Below, piece after piece: positions 53,355-62,767 of a stretch of 64,000 nt of DNA. This DNA is from Thaumasiovibrio sp047250365 (lineage in GTDB: Bacteria; Pseudomonadota; Gammaproteobacteria; Enterobacterales; Vibrionaceae), in the NCBI RefSeq assembly GCF_047250365.1, contig NZ_JBLBVL010000002.1, positions 248,001 through 312,000 on the forward strand. Reading direction: 5' to 3'. Below the pieces are notes generated by a model. The model had not been told where the DNA came from and did not search any database. It worked only from the letters and a program-made list of their open reading frames with translations. The position numbers and the translations under genes were made by a program. Each line of letters starts with the position of its first letter. The stretch's first letter is position 1.

Positions 53355-53684
53355 TTATTGTGGAATATCGCTATTTTCAGTCGCGTCTTCCACTATTTCA
53401 ACCACCTCTACAGCTGGCTGTTGCAAATCTTCCCAACCACTGGTTTGAGAACCGCTTTTCGCAGTAATGTTACCAAGAACGAGACTGATAACAAAGAAAA
53501 TAGTGGCTAAAATTGCGGTCATTCGGGTTAAAAAGTTTCCAGAGCCCCCGGCACCAAACACTGTGTTTGAAGCACCAGCCCCGAATGAAGCTCCCATATC
53601 TGCGCCTTTACCTTGCTGAATCATCACCAGGCCAATTACACCCAATGCGGCCAACAGGTAAATCACAAGTAGAATTTCGTACAT
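53355..53684 (-). CDS. secG: Preprotein translocase subunit SecG
   Basis: A 109-residue inner-membrane subunit of SecYEG with two hydrophobic helices (about 2-20 and 52-73). The cytoplasmic loop contains IQQGKGADMGASFGAGASNTVFG, the family signature. The tail is acidic. It is co-transcribed with tRNA-Leu and tRNA-fMet. Confidence 0.96.
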   Translation of the reverse strand: MYEILLVIYLLAALGVIGLVMIQQGKGADMGASFGAGASNTVFGAGGSGNFLTRMTAILATIFFVISLVLGNITAKSGSQTSGWEDLQQPAVEVVEIVEDATENSDIPQ

Positions 53685-53830
53685 GGACTTTCCACCTATG
53701 TTCCAAATTGTTGAGCCAGCAGGAACGCCTCACAGCTAGCGCGCCCCAAAAGGAGCGGATTGAATACTAGCGAAACCATTACCTACTGACAAGTCATTTT
53801 TGCAAGAAAATGATGATAACTGAGTCGGTT

Positions 53831-53854
53831 GCGGGTTTTGTGAGCAAAACCCGC
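53831..53854 (-). terminator. Hairpin between glmM and secG
   Basis: A perfect 10-bp stem GCGGGTTTTG / CAAAACCCGC with a TGAG loop, about 20 bases after the glmM stop. No T tract follows, so it may be a partial terminator or an mRNA-stabilising hairpin. Confidence 0.55.
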
Positions 53855-53875
53855 CATAAAATAGACCACAGACCT

Positions 53876-55213
53876 TTAGCAGCTTGCTTTTACCGCCTCA
53901 GCAATATGCAATGCTGATTGTTGAACCAACTCTGCGTTCTCGCCTTCTACCATAACGCGAATCAGTGGTTCTGTGCCCGACTTGCGTAACAGTACACGCC
54001 CTTTGCCCGCTAACTTCTCCTCGACCGCAGCTTGAGCAGCAATAACAGCATCTGACTCTAGTGGATTCGACTCACCTTTAAAACGAACATTTTCGAGTAC
54101 TTGAGGGAAGAGTGTCATTCCTTGGCTCAAACTGTACAAACCTTGCTTGCTACCAACAATCGAAGCAATCACTTGCAGCCCAGCCACAATACCATCACCG
54201 GTTGGAATTTTATCTAACAAGATAACATGGCCAGAGTTTTCAGCGCCAATGTTCCAGCCGTGCTCTTTCAGTTTTTCCATCACGTAGCGATCGCCGACCG
54301 CTGCACGGACGAATGGGATGCCTAAATTGTTCAGCGCGACTTCCATCCCCATATTGCTCATCAAGGTACCGACAACCCCCCCTTTCAGCTCACCACGGCG
54401 CAGCGCGTCACGCGCAATGATGAAGGCAATTTGGTCGCCATCGATCTTATTGCCTTCCTCATCTACCATCATTACACGGTCGCCATCACCATCAAACGCA
54501 ATACCAAAGTCGGCCTTGTGTTCAAGTACAGCAGCCTGTAGAGCACGAACATCCGTCGCGCCAACTTGATGATTAATGTTGGTACCGTTCGGTTCACAGC
54601 CAATTTTAATCACGTCTGCACCCAACTCTTTAAAGACGTTCGGCGCGATATGATAGGTGGCGCCATGGGCGCAATCGACAACAATCTTATAGCCTGCTAA
54701 CGATAGCTCGTGTGGGAACGTGCTCTTACAAAACTCAATATAACGTCCTGCTGCATCATTAATTCGCGTCGCTTTACCAAGCAGCGCTGAATCGACACAC
54801 GTGATCGTTTTCTCTAACTCGGCTTCGATCTCAAGCTCTACTGAATCAGGTAGCTTGGTTCCTTCTGAGGAGAAAAACTTAATACCATTGTCATAATAAG
54901 GGTTATGTGACGCTGAAATAACAATGCCAGCCTCAGCACGGAATGTTTGGGTCAAATAGGCGATCGCTGGTGTCGGCATCGGGCCAGTAAACGCCGCTTG
55001 CAATCCTGCAGCTGCTAAGCCCGCTTCTAGCGCTGATTCCAGCATATAGCCAGAAATACGCGTATCTTTACCAATGAGGACTTTCTTTGTTCCCTGCTTA
55101 GCCAAAACACGCCCCGCGGCCCAGCCAAGCTTTAACGCGAAATCAGGCGTTACTGGGTACTCACCCACCTTGCCACGGATCCCATCAGTACCAAAGAACT
55201 TACGTTCTGCCAT
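53876..55213 (-). CDS. glmM: Phosphoglucosamine mutase
   Basis: Converts glucosamine-6-phosphate to glucosamine-1-phosphate for peptidoglycan and LPS. It has 445 residues. Key motifs are FGTDGIRGKVG at the N-terminus, the phosphoserine loop GIVISASHNPYYDNGIKFF, the metal-binding DGDGDR, and RKSGTEPLIRVMVEG near the C-terminus. It is just downstream of folP by about 24 bases. Confidence 0.97.
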   Translation of the reverse strand: MAERKFFGTDGIRGKVGEYPVTPDFALKLGWAAGRVLAKQGTKKVLIGKDTRISGYMLESALEAGLAAAGLQAAFTGPMPTPAIAYLTQTFRAEAGIVISASHNPYYDNGIKFFSSEGTKLPDSVELEIEAELEKTITCVDSALLGKATRINDAAGRYIEFCKSTFPHELSLAGYKIVVDCAHGATYHIAPNVFKELGADVIKIGCEPNGTNINHQVGATDVRALQAAVLEHKADFGIAFDGDGDRVMMVDEEGNKIDGDQIAFIIARDALRRGELKGGVVGTLMSNMGMEVALNNLGIPFVRAAVGDRYVMEKLKEHGWNIGAENSGHVILLDKIPTGDGIVAGLQVIASIVGSKQGLYSLSQGMTLFPQVLENVRFKGESNPLESDAVIAAQAAVEEKLAGKGRVLLRKSGTEPLIRVMVEGENAELVQQSALHIAEAVKASC

Positions 55214-55237
55214 TTTATTGCTCCTAGCTTATTGTAT

Positions 55238-56071
55238 TTAGCCAACCTGATCTAAGGTCATTTGACAGACTTGCATGACATCGAGAGTTTCTTGCACATC
55301 ATGCACGCGGATTATCTGCGCCCCTTTCATGGCTGCAATCGCAGCACAGGCGAGACTCCCTGCGAGACTGTCGGCTGGCTTTGTATTGAGTAATTTGAAT
55401 ATCATAGATTTGCGCGACATGCCCACGAGTAACGGCAAACCGAATTGATGGAAGTGCTCTAAGTGTGCCAATAATTGGTAGTTGTGCTCGATGGTCTTAC
55501 CAAAACCAAAGCCTGGATCAAGCAAAAGCTGCTGGCGTGCAATTCCAGCCCGCTCACACACTGCGACCCGTTTAGCTAAAAAGTCACTAACATCTGATAA
55601 TAGTTCGTTATAGCTAGGTGCGCTTTGCATATCTCGAGGTTGTCCTTGCATGTGCATCAAACAAGCAGGTACCTGATAACGCGCGACAACATCCAATGTG
55701 CCGGGTTCTGTCAGTGCACGCACATCGTTAATAAGATCAGCGCCCGCTTTAATTCCCTCTTCCATCACTTCAGCTTTACTGGTGTCGAGAGAGATCCAAC
55801 AATCAAATCTATCGCGTATGGCACTGATCAACGGAATCACGCGAGATAGCTCTTCATCAACAGCAACCAGCTGAGCACCGGGACGGGTAGACTCTCCGCC
55901 AATGTCAATAAAGCTCACCCCCGCATTCACCATGCTTTCAACATGACGCAATGCGGCATCTAGCTGACGAAATTGACCACCATCTGAAAATGAGTCAGGG
56001 GTAACGTTAACTATCCCCATGGTGTGGACCCGAGTTAGGTCTAGGGATTTTTGGTTCGAGGTCAGGATCAT
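55238..56071 (-). CDS. folP: Dihydropteroate synthase
   Basis: Joins p-aminobenzoate and dihydropterin pyrophosphate; target of sulfonamides. It has 277 residues. Motifs are MGIVNVTPDSFSDGG at about residue 18 and FIDIGGESTRPGA, then LLDPGFGFGKTIEHN. It begins the folP-glmM unit and ends close to glmM. Confidence 0.97.
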   Translation of the reverse strand: MILTSNQKSLDLTRVHTMGIVNVTPDSFSDGGQFRQLDAALRHVESMVNAGVSFIDIGGESTRPGAQLVAVDEELSRVIPLISAIRDRFDCWISLDTSKAEVMEEGIKAGADLINDVRALTEPGTLDVVARYQVPACLMHMQGQPRDMQSAPSYNELLSDVSDFLAKRVAVCERAGIARQQLLLDPGFGFGKTIEHNYQLLAHLEHFHQFGLPLLVGMSRKSMIFKLLNTKPADSLAGSLACAAIAAMKGAQIIRVHDVQETLDVMQVCQMTLDQVG

Positions 56072-56100
56072 AAAATGTGTGTTTGTAATCTAGAATACAA

Positions 56101-56124
56101 AAAACCCCGCTTGCACGGGGTTTT
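56101..56124. terminator. Bidirectional terminator between ftsH and folP
   Basis: A 9-bp stem AAAACCCCG / CGGGGTTTT with T runs on both sides. It lies just after the ftsH stop. Confidence 0.88.
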
Positions 56125-56140
56125 TACAGTCGGTCAACCG

Positions 56141-58108
56141 TTATACGCTTGGTTTATCATCATCCGTTGAAGCACCCGTTTCTGCACTTTGTGACTGTGC
56201 TGGCGCAGACTTATCAGACGTTGACTCGTCTGATACATCTTTTGCCGCTTTAGGTGTTTCAGCCGGCGGTGGCGTATCATCGTTATCGCCCCATCCTTTC
56301 GGTGGTCGGATATCTTCTTTACGCTCCATTAAGTCATCAATTTGACCTGCATCAATGGTCTCATACTTCATCAACGCGGCTTTCATTGAGTGCATGATGT
56401 CCATGTTATCTTCTAGCAGTTTTTTCGCTCGAATATAGTTGCGATCAATAATATCGCGCACTTCGCTATCGATCAGACGTGCTGTGTCATCAGACATATG
56501 CTTCGTTTGAGTTACGCTACGTCCAAGGAAGACTTCACCTTCGTCCTCAGCATACAGTAGCGGCCCTAACTTTTCAGAGAAGCCCCATTGAGTAACCATC
56601 TTGCGTGCAATATCGGTCGCTCGTTCAATATCATTTGATGCGCCAGTCGAGACCTTATCTGCACCATAGATCAGCTCTTCCGCTAAACGTCCACCGTATA
56701 GACTGGAGATCATTGACTCCAAGTGCTGGCGTGACATGCTCACTCGATCTTGCTCCGGCAAATACATCGTTACACCCAATGCGCGTCCGCGCGGGATAAT
56801 CGACACTTTATAGACCGGATCATGTTCAGGAACAAGACGGCCCACTATGGCGTGACCAGCTTCGTGGTAAGCGGTTGACTCTTTGACTTCTTCAGACATT
56901 ACCATCGACTTACGCTCAGCGCCCATCATGATCTTATCTTTCGCCAGCTCAAACTCAACCATTGATACAACGCGCTTATTGCCACGAGCTGCAAACAAGG
57001 CGGCTTCGTTAACGAGGTTTGCCAAATCTGCACCAGAGAAACCTGGTGTACCTCGTGCAATCAACGACGCTTCCACATCATTTGACAGGGGAACTTTACG
57101 CATGTGAACTTTAAGAATTTGTTCACGTCCACGTACATCTGGCAACCCAACCACAACTTGACGGTCGAAACGACCAGGACGCAATAACGCAGGGTCAAGA
57201 ACGTCAGGGCGGTTTGTAGCAGCAATAACAATAATGCCTTCATTGCCTTCAAAACCATCCATTTCAACCAGCATTTGGTTTAGGGTTTGCTCTCGCTCAT
57301 CATGTCCACCACCAACACCAGCACCACGTTGGCGACCTACCGCATCAATTTCATCAATAAAGATGATACACGGTGACGCTTTCTTCGCTTGTTCGAACAT
57401 GTCTCGCACACGCGACGCACCAACACCCACAAACATTTCAACAAAGTCAGAGCCAGAAATGGTAAAGAACGGTACTTTCGCTTCACCGGCAATGGCTTTC
57501 GCGAGAAGCGTTTTACCCGTACCTGGTGGGCCAACCATTAAGACACCCGTTGGGATCTTACCACCCAGTTTCTGAAAGCGGCTTGGGTCGCGCAAATAAT
57601 CAACCAGCTCTTTAACGTCTTCTTTCGCCTCATCACAGCCAGCGACATCGTTAAAGGTAGTTTTTATCTGCTCTTCGCTCATCATGCGTGCTTTAGATTT
57701 GCCAAATGACATGGCGCCTTTGCCACCACCACCTTGCATTTGACGCATGAAAAAGACCCAAACCCCAATTAACAGCAACATCGGGAACCAAGAAATAAAA
57801 ATATTCGCCAGCATACTAGGTTGCTCTGGCGGTGTGCCAACCACACGAACGTTCGAGTTCAACAGATCATCAAGCAGTTGTTGATCATTTAGGACAGGCA
57901 GGTAAGTCACATAACGCGAGTCATCGCGTCGATAAACAGTGATTTCGCGATCATTGAATCGTGCTTCCCTAATTTGACCCTGACCGATTTCATTGACGAA
58001 TGTTGTATAGTCGACTTGACGACCGGCACTATCGCCTGGACCGAAGCTCTGAAAAACAGACATCAGTACCACTGCGATAACCAGCCACAAAATCAAGTTT
58101 TTTGCCAT
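56141..58108 (-). CDS. ftsH: ATP-dependent zinc metalloprotease FtsH
   Basis: A membrane-bound AAA+ protease of about 655 residues. I chose the ATG at 58108 (MAKNLILWLVIAVVLMSVFQSFGP, as in E. coli); an upstream in-frame TTG at 58117 is unlikely. There are two membrane helices with a periplasmic domain between them, Walker A GPPGTGKT near residue 195, the second region of homology with arginines (RPGRFDRQV), and the zinc motif HEAGH. The C-terminal tail is rich in P, A, E and S. Its usual operon partner rlmE upstream is broken. Confidence 0.97.
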   Translation of the reverse strand: MAKNLILWLVIAVVLMSVFQSFGPGDSAGRQVDYTTFVNEIGQGQIREARFNDREITVYRRDDSRYVTYLPVLNDQQLLDDLLNSNVRVVGTPPEQPSMLANIFISWFPMLLLIGVWVFFMRQMQGGGGKGAMSFGKSKARMMSEEQIKTTFNDVAGCDEAKEDVKELVDYLRDPSRFQKLGGKIPTGVLMVGPPGTGKTLLAKAIAGEAKVPFFTISGSDFVEMFVGVGASRVRDMFEQAKKASPCIIFIDEIDAVGRQRGAGVGGGHDEREQTLNQMLVEMDGFEGNEGIIVIAATNRPDVLDPALLRPGRFDRQVVVGLPDVRGREQILKVHMRKVPLSNDVEASLIARGTPGFSGADLANLVNEAALFAARGNKRVVSMVEFELAKDKIMMGAERKSMVMSEEVKESTAYHEAGHAIVGRLVPEHDPVYKVSIIPRGRALGVTMYLPEQDRVSMSRQHLESMISSLYGGRLAEELIYGADKVSTGASNDIERATDIARKMVTQWGFSEKLGPLLYAEDEGEVFLGRSVTQTKHMSDDTARLIDSEVRDIIDRNYIRAKKLLEDNMDIMHSMKAALMKYETIDAGQIDDLMERKEDIRPPKGWGDNDDTPPPAETPKAAKDVSDESTSDKSAPAQSQSAETGASTDDDKPSV

Positions 58109-58158
58109 GTCACTCAAGGTGTTAACCTCGCATTATCGAAATAGATGAATGTAGAGTA

Positions 58159-58602
58159 CTACAGTTTAAAGCCTGTAGCTACGATGTATACCTCACGAGA
58201 ACGTGCTCGAGAGGAGTCTGGTTTGCGAATTTTGATGACCTTAAACATGCTACGTACCTCAGCAAGGTACTGATCAAAGCCTTCCCCTTGAAACACTTTT
58301 ACCGCAAAGCCACCATTTGGCGCAAGTACTTGGCGGCACATATCTAATGCTAGTTCAACAAGATACATTGCTCTAGGTTGATCTGCAGCTAAATTTCTAC
58401 TCATGCTAGGAGCCATGCCAAAAAGCACCAAGATCCACCACTGTTTGCCCGGGTTTTCGTCGCTTATATTTAGCTTGAATCTCTTCAATTTTAAAAATTG
58501 CGCGAGAACGATAGCCTTTTTCTGAACTTCCTGCACATATTTATCATCAAAGTGCTCTTTCAGCTAGCAACCTGAACTGCCAGAGTGCTTGTTTTTACTC
58601 AC
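58159..58602 (-). pseudogene. rlmE: Degraded rlmE (23S rRNA U2552 2'-O-methyltransferase)
   Basis: The C-terminal half from MAPSMSRNL to SREVYIVATGFKL is clearly RlmE (RrmJ/FtsJ). Upstream the gene is damaged three ways. From a GTG at 58602 the frame SKNKHSGSSGC reaches a TAG at 58564-58566. After KYVQEVQKK a base is lost near 58514-58521, and the family sequence YRSRAIFKIEEIQ continues in another frame to VVDLGA. There, about 62 codons are missing: the SAM-binding AAPGG and the region to SDMAP are gone, joined near 58418-58425. Of the catalytic K-D-K-E set, the Asp of SDMAP is lost. The intact family member is about 209 residues. The gene cannot encode a working enzyme. Confidence 0.9.
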
Positions 58603-58715
58603 AATTAACCTGATCTTGGAAATTTTAGCGAATAATGCTCATAGTCATCTAGACTAGATGGCGTTAGAATATCGCGTTTTCAACCCTTGTGACTAGAAAA
58701 TATCGAGCAGAACGT

Positions 58716-59012
58716 ATGAAGCTAAGCACGAAACAGAGACAACACCTGAAAGGATTGGCACACAACCTGAAACCCGTTGTGCTAATGGGCGCCAATGGCC
58801 TGACAGAAGCCGTTCTGGCCGAAATCGAACTTGCCCTCGACCACCACGAACTGATCAAAGTAAAAGTCGCATCAGAAGATCGTGACACCAAAGGTCTAAT
58901 TGTTGATGCCATTATCCGCGAGACAGAAGCGGAGAAGGTGCAAGTTATTGGCAAGACCTTGGTAATCTATCGCCCGTCTGCAGACAAAAAGATTGAACTA
59001 CCCCGCAAATAA
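58716..59012 (+). CDS. yhbY: YhbY, CRM-domain ribosome-associated RNA-binding protein
   Basis: A 98-residue protein of the CRM domain family that binds pre-50S subunits. It starts MKLSTKQRQHLKGLAHNLKP, with the GxxG-type loop MGANGLTEAVLAEI and the C-terminal VIGKTLVIYRP. I chose the ATG at 58716 to match the family; the ATG-like start at 58689 would add nine residues. It is divergent from the broken rlmE, as in relatives. Confidence 0.94.
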   Translation: MKLSTKQRQHLKGLAHNLKPVVLMGANGLTEAVLAEIELALDHHELIKVKVASEDRDTKGLIVDAIIRETEAEKVQVIGKTLVIYRPSADKKIELPRK

Positions 59013-59060
59013 TTGCCACTAATATCGGCAATTCATTGAGTAAAATGATAGTTCCTTAAC

Positions 59061-59097
59061 AAAAAAGGTCGCTGTGATAGCGACCTTTTTCTTTTTT
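59061..59097. terminator. Bidirectional terminator between yhbY and greA
   Basis: A 12-bp stem AAAAAGGTCGCT / AGCGACCTTTTT with a 5-base loop and T runs on both sides, between convergent genes. Confidence 0.92.
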
Positions 59098-59145
59098 CTT
59101 CAATACGGTTACGTATCAAGCTTTTACAAAAAAAACTAAATCAGA

Positions 59146-59619
59146 CTAAAGATATTCCACTTTATCGATTTCAAACTCTTTAACACCACCAGGGGTGGTA
59201 ATTTGTACTTCATCACCTTCTAACTTGCCAATCAAACCACGTGCGATTGGAGAGTTAACCGAAATAAGGTGCTTCTTAATATCCGCTTCATCATCACCAA
59301 CAATGCGATAATTCAGTGCTTCATCAGTATCAAGATCAATCAGTGATACTGTGGTACCAAAAATCACTTTGCCATTATTTGGCATTTTTGTGATGTCAAT
59401 CACCTGCGCTACTGAAAGCTTATACTCAATATCGCGAATTTGCGCTTCGCAAATGCCTTGCTCTTCGCGCGCCGCATGATATTCCGCGTTCTCTTTCAAA
59501 TCACCTAACTCACGCGCCTCTGCAATGGCTTCACTGATCAAAGGGCGACGCTTTAATAATTTATCCAACTCTTCACGCAGTGCCTGTTCGCCTTGCACTG
59601 TCATTGGTACTTTATCCAT
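59146..59619 (-). CDS. greA: Transcription elongation factor GreA
   Basis: Secondary-channel factor that stimulates RNA polymerase to cleave backtracked RNA. It has 157 residues: an N-terminal coiled coil (EQALREELDKLLKRRPLISEAIAEARELGDLKENAEYHAAREEQG region, with the acidic tip DLKENAEY) and the C-terminal FKBP-like domain. Length and motifs favour GreA over GreB. Confidence 0.96.
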   Translation of the reverse strand: MDKVPMTVQGEQALREELDKLLKRRPLISEAIAEARELGDLKENAEYHAAREEQGICEAQIRDIEYKLSVAQVIDITKMPNNGKVIFGTTVSLIDLDTDEALNYRIVGDDEADIKKHLISVNSPIARGLIGKLEGDEVQITTPGGVKEFEIDKVEYL

Positions 59620-60217
59620 TCTCTTTTACCTCATTATTCCAACTTGCCTGCGCAAAAAATGGCAATAAGAAACCTGACCAAATAATACGATTTAGTCAGG
59701 TGATCATCTGTTGTGGTTATCTTAGCAAATTTCCGACTTTGTTGGATAGTGTCGTGTGGGTGTGTGTTGAATGCCGACAAGGACAAAACGGCAAAAAACG
59801 ATAAGTATCACAGAATACGTACAGTCGAGGTTACGCACGATCGAAGCACTAAAGACGTGGCACTGGCGTAAAGAAAAATTGCCCGTGCGATAATTATCGT
59901 TTGCACTAGCGCATTAACCCACAACAAACCGAGACAAACATCACAATAAAAGCATAAAAAACAAAAGTTTAATTATCGAATTATGCGGCAAACTTCAAAA
60001 AAAGACAAATAATCGCAAATGTAACGGAACTTTAATCAAGCAGGGTAAATCATTGATTAAGAACACTAATTACCAGTAAAAAAAGCTAAATATATTAAAA
60101 TACAGGAGTTTTCAGCTTTTTTTACTAACCTACCCTGAACGAAACCCGATAAAAAGGTTGTCGAGCATTCACGCCAATAAGTGAATGCATACAACTAAAA
60201 TCTCAAGGATATTCAAG
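59620..60217. other. Long AT-rich regulatory region upstream of the porin gene
   Basis: This 598-bp stretch holds no credible ORF. The last part is extremely AT-rich and includes a perfect 12-bp inverted repeat GTAAAAAAAGCT (60076-60087) / AGCTTTTTTTAC (60114-60125), spaced 26 bases apart. Vibrio ompU is controlled by ToxR from a long AT-rich upstream region; whether these bases bind ToxR is not shown. The promoters of both greA and the porin must lie here. Confidence 0.6.
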
Positions 60218-61102
60218 ATGAATAAAAAACTGATCGCTCTGGCAGTAGCGGCAGCCTCTTTCTCTGGTGTAGCAGCAGCTGCAGAAGTTTACTCAAGCGA
60301 CACTGGCGCTCTAGCTATCGGCGGCCGTGCTGAAACTCGTGCTTTTTTCACTGACGGTGACCTAGCTGACGGTACTCGTGCACGTATCAACGTTGCTGGT
60401 ACTTCAGTAATCACTGACAACCTATCTGCAGTTGCTTTCACTGAATTTGAATACAACCCAAGCTCTGCATTCACTGGTCGTCACGCTTATGCTGGTTTCG
60501 CTGGTGACTTCGGTCAAATCACTTACGGTCAACAAGACGGTTCTCTAGGTGTTGTTACTGACATCTCTGATATCTTCTTCGTATCTGGCGGTGCTAACTC
60601 AAGCAAAATCAATGTTGCTGACCGTACTACGAACAACCTACTGTACATCAACAACTTCAACGGCCTAAACGTTAAAGCAAACTACAAGTTCGAAGAAGGC
60701 CAAGAGAAAAACGCTGGTTTCTCTGCGTCTGCAATGTATGACGTAGCTGGCTTTACTTTCGGTGCTGGTTATGCACAGCAAGACGCTAACGGTTCTGACG
60801 CGAAGCAAATCGTTGTAGGTGCTGCTTACAGCATCGACAACATCTACCTAGGTCTTACTTTCAACGACAGCAACGATGCTGCGGGTAACATCCAAGAAGG
60901 TATCGAATTCGCTGCAATGTACACCATGGGTAAAACTCACTTCGGTGCTGGCTACATGACAGAGAAAGACTACGACGGTGTAGCTACACTAGAAATTGGT
61001 CACAAGTTCAACAGCAACCTACGTGGTGCTATCGCTGCTGATATCGACCTAGAAGAGAGCGATGATACAACTATCGCTGTTCAACTACGTTACGACTTCT
61101 AA
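60218..61102 (+). CDS. ompU: OmpU-like outer-membrane porin
   Basis: A 294-residue trimeric porin: signal peptide MNKKLIALAVAAASFSGVAAAAE, then alternating beta strands with many glycines and aromatic residues, ending in the outer-membrane terminal F (VQLRYDF). Strong codon bias (CTA, GGT, CGT) shows high expression. I chose the ATG at 60218 with AAGGAT upstream; a frame to 60185 adds residues before the signal peptide. The position between greA and dacB is that of Vibrio ompU. It is somewhat shorter than the typical Vibrio protein (about 330 residues, from memory). Confidence 0.9.
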   Translation: MNKKLIALAVAAASFSGVAAAAEVYSSDTGALAIGGRAETRAFFTDGDLADGTRARINVAGTSVITDNLSAVAFTEFEYNPSSAFTGRHAYAGFAGDFGQITYGQQDGSLGVVTDISDIFFVSGGANSSKINVADRTTNNLLYINNFNGLNVKANYKFEEGQEKNAGFSASAMYDVAGFTFGAGYAQQDANGSDAKQIVVGAAYSIDNIYLGLTFNDSNDAAGNIQEGIEFAAMYTMGKTHFGAGYMTEKDYDGVATLEIGHKFNSNLRGAIAADIDLEESDDTTIAVQLRYDF

Positions 61103-61125
61103 TCTCGCTTGAGACTAGAATAGAG

Positions 61126-61156
61126 AAAGCACCGCTCAGGCGGTGCTTTTTGTTTT
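61126..61156 (+). terminator. Rho-independent terminator after the porin gene
   Basis: A 10-bp stem AAAGCACCGC / GCGGTGCTTT with a TCAG loop runs into TTTGTTTTT. Confidence 0.93.
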
Positions 61157-61263
61157 TCTGGCGTTAACAAAGAGACCCGATAAAGAGATACTCGGCACTT
61201 TCGGTTACACTGACGGTCTACATTGAACCATTTAGAATTCACAGACTTTTCAGGATCGGCCTC

Positions 61264-62649
61264 ATGCGTTGCCACATCACCGTTATCATTACGCTCTTTT
61301 CAGCGCTGTTTTTTCCTTTTGCTTGCTTAGCAAATAGCAATAATGTGACGCCAACGTTAGGCGCCTCGACCGCGCTATTAGTCGTCGATCCGCTGACGAG
61401 CGAGCGCTTGCTCGATCAGCACAGTGATATACTCCTGCCGCCGGCCAGCACGCAAAAGCTACTCACCGCCCTCGCGGCGAAACAGATCCTCGGTGAAGCA
61501 TTTCGCTTTCGTACCGCTATCCATCATGAAGGTCAACATGCCCTACTGGCATTCAGTGGCGATCCGACGCTGCAACGCACTCATATTGCGTCGCTACTGC
61601 GCCGCGGCTATCAGCACAACAAGCAGCTATTTAATGGCGATATTCACCTCTACCGTGGTGATTTTGCTGGCCCTGATCGTGCGCCAGGCATAACCTGGGA
61701 TGTATTGGGGGTCTGTTATGCTGCGCCAGCGGCGGCAATCAGCCTTGAAGATAACTGTGTTCAAGGGGCGTTATATGCCAACACTGGTATTGGTCAGCGT
61801 GCTCGATTGCATGTTCCTGCGCATCATCTCATTACCGTGGACAATAACGTCACCGTGGTAAGCAAGCAGCAGCAAGAAGCGGCCCAGTGTGAACTACTAC
61901 TTGAAGCTAACTCAGACAACCATTATCAACTGCAAGGCTGCGTTGTCGAGCGTGACACGCCGCTACCACTTAATTTTGCCCTGCAATCTCCAGAGCGCTA
62001 TATGCAAGACGTCATTTATACTGAACTTGCCCGCCTTAATATTCCTTTTCAAGGCAAGGTTATTATCTCCGATCACCCACCACGTTCGGTTGCGCTCTAT
62101 CAGCACCTCTCTGCGCCGTTAATGACACTCCTTGAGCTAGTACTGCAAGATTCCAACAATGTGCTCACAGACAGCTTACTGCGCAGTATGGCAAGTACAG
62201 ATGGCACCATGAGTCAAGGCGCCTTTGTATTGAGGTCACACTTCGCTGACCTCTTTAACGATCCTGGCTGGTTAAATGTGCCACTGGTTGATGGATCAGG
62301 CCTATCGCGCAATAACCGGCTCACTGCTAAGCAGCTCATGCAAGTACTCAGCTATGTTTACCAGCACGAACCTGCGCTGTTTGCTTTATTGCCGATCAGT
62401 GGCGAGTCTGGCACCTTGCGCTATCGGCAAAGTGTGCGTCATACGCCGTTAAAAGGGGCACTACAGGCGAAAACGGGGTCGCTGTATGGCGCACATAACC
62501 TCGCTGGAGAATTGACAACACAGTCAGGCCGAAAGCTATTGGTCGTACAGCTGGTGAATGGCTATTTTTGGCAACATCAGCCGGGAATAGAGAGCCCACT
62601 GATTCGCTTTGAGCGGCAATTTTATCAGCAATTGTTCGAGCAATATTAA
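61264..62649 (+). CDS. dacB: D-alanyl-D-alanine carboxypeptidase/endopeptidase (PBP4)
   Basis: A periplasmic peptidoglycan-trimming enzyme of 461 residues with a signal peptide ending at CLANS. The penicillin-binding motifs are all present: S62-T-Q-K65, S297-N-N in QDSNNVLTD, and K403-T-G in LQAKTGS. The large insertion between the first and second motifs is typical of class C PBP4. It lies between the porin and carB, as in Vibrio. Confidence 0.95.
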   Translation: MRCHITVIITLFSALFFPFACLANSNNVTPTLGASTALLVVDPLTSERLLDQHSDILLPPASTQKLLTALAAKQILGEAFRFRTAIHHEGQHALLAFSGDPTLQRTHIASLLRRGYQHNKQLFNGDIHLYRGDFAGPDRAPGITWDVLGVCYAAPAAAISLEDNCVQGALYANTGIGQRARLHVPAHHLITVDNNVTVVSKQQQEAAQCELLLEANSDNHYQLQGCVVERDTPLPLNFALQSPERYMQDVIYTELARLNIPFQGKVIISDHPPRSVALYQHLSAPLMTLLELVLQDSNNVLTDSLLRSMASTDGTMSQGAFVLRSHFADLFNDPGWLNVPLVDGSGLSRNNRLTAKQLMQVLSYVYQHEPALFALLPISGESGTLRYRQSVRHTPLKGALQAKTGSLYGAHNLAGELTTQSGRKLLVVQLVNGYFWQHQPGIESPLIRFERQFYQQLFEQY

Positions 62650-62718
62650 TCCGGCGGTATTAATCGCGCTTGATTGCCGTTCTTATCGAATGTTCAATCG
62701 GTTAACGACACATAACAA

Positions 62719-62742
62719 AAAACCCGCCTGGCGGCGGGTTTT
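62719..62742. terminator. Bidirectional terminator between dacB and carB
   Basis: A perfect 10-bp stem AAAACCCGCC / GGCGGGTTTT with a TGGC loop and T or A runs on both sides, between convergent genes. Confidence 0.9.
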
Positions 62743-62767
62743 CATTTAATCAACAAGCAATGCGATA

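Noticed and set aside
58159..58536. 125-codon ORF read as a short intact RlmE
   Set aside because: Its first 40 or so residues are out-of-frame sequence, and the SAM site and catalytic aspartate are missing; it is the remnant of a broken gene.
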